Source: Sphingobium sp. V4 (GTDB lineage Bacteria > Pseudomonadota > Alphaproteobacteria > Sphingomonadales > Sphingomonadaceae). From it: 64,000 nt of DNA. The position numbers were made by a program, and so were the translations under genes. The stretch lies in contig NZ_CP081001.1 in the NCBI RefSeq assembly GCF_029590555.1, positions 1,426,001 to 1,490,000 on the forward strand, in the 5' to 3' direction. Shown one piece after another: positions 63,930 through 64,000 of this stretch; position 1 is the stretch's first letter; each line of letters opens with the position of its first letter. The notes under the pieces were generated by a model. That model made no database searches and was not told the DNA's origin. It saw nothing but the letters and a program-made list of their open reading frames with translations.

Positions 63930-64000
63930 CAGGCCAGCATACCGATCGGGTTTTCGACCAATTCCTTGAACGCCTTCATCAGGCGGGCGCCATCGGCGCC
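63929..64000 (-). CDS. C-terminal end of a 2-oxoacid dehydrogenase E2 component
   Basis: The last 23 residues and TGA stop of a gene entering from the right: GADGARLMKAFKELVENPIG then MLA. The DGA-x3-LMKAFKELVENPIGMLA ending matches pyruvate dehydrogenase E2 (AceF/PdhC), which usually ends LLQAFK-x3-ENP-x-MLV, rather than the 2-oxoglutarate type. Only a fragment is visible. Confidence 0.7.
   Translation of the reverse strand, partial: GADGARLMKAFKELVENPIGMLA

Overview
The window reads as chromosomal DNA of an alphaproteobacterium of the order Sphingomonadales (Sphingobium/Sphingomonas type). The grounds are uniformly high GC with dense, often 1-4 bp overlapping genes; the gene orders trpF-trpB-trpA-accD-folC, aroA-cmk-rpsA-ihfB and nfu-tsaB-rimI-mucR-fur-plsC-miaB-phoH-ybeY-corC; and lineage markers such as a MucR regulator, an FYDLN-acid protein and a class II EPSP synthase. 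This placement is inference from gene content. I see no insertion sequence, prophage, integrase or CRISPR array.

Layout. 1-4180 (minus): SpoVR (cut by the window edge), YeaH/DUF444 and the PrkA/YeaG kinase, a stress module. 4563-7585 (minus): gyrA and an overlapping DUF952 gene. 7863-10482: two tandem secreted helical-repeat paralogues. 10510-14000: an Lrp/AsnC regulator with an upstream dyad, a degenerate histidine kinase and a polysaccharide deacetylase. 14032-16181: tRNA-Ile(CAU), then a GT21-like glycosyltransferase and an LpxL-like acyltransferase in divergent orientation. 16210-21230: tryptophan, fatty-acid and folate genes. 21298-25483: a small conserved protein, an AmpG-type transporter, a lone response regulator, an RsuA/RluB pseudouridine synthase and RsmD. 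25486-28247: a methyltransferase, an NsrR/stand-alone-globin pair sharing an operator, a Pro-rich secreted protein and a GFA-domain protein. 28366-31644: UvrD-type helicase, a K+ channel and two identical tRNA-Ala(GGC) genes. 31733-36675: FYDLN protein, aroA, cmk, rpsA, ihfB and tRNA-Leu(UAA). 36859-40145: a Kef-type antiporter, glutaminase and O6-alkylguanine methyltransferase. 40226-46682: a tripartite RND efflux operon with a divergent TetR regulator and a perfect palindromic operator.

46689-51771 holds a glycosyltransferase remnant with its middle deleted, a secreted M16 peptidase, and a DEAD-box RNA helicase. The helicase has a long structured leader containing a 17-codon upstream ORF. 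51767-59897 is the housekeeping run from a general-stress flavin-binding protein through nfu, tsaB, rimI, mucR, fur, plsC, miaB, phoH, ybeY and corC, with a REP-like inverted pair before phoH. 59958-64000 holds a DUF2142 membrane protein overlapping a PAP2 phosphatase tail-to-tail, then lpdA, a thioesterase and the last 23 codons of a pyruvate-dehydrogenase-type E2 gene.

Most of the window is core metabolism and information processing. The parts most worth a second look are the regulatory DNA (helicase leader, NsrR-like operator, TetR palindrome, Lrp dyad), the broken glycosyltransferase, and the lipid glycosyltransferase/acyltransferase pair.
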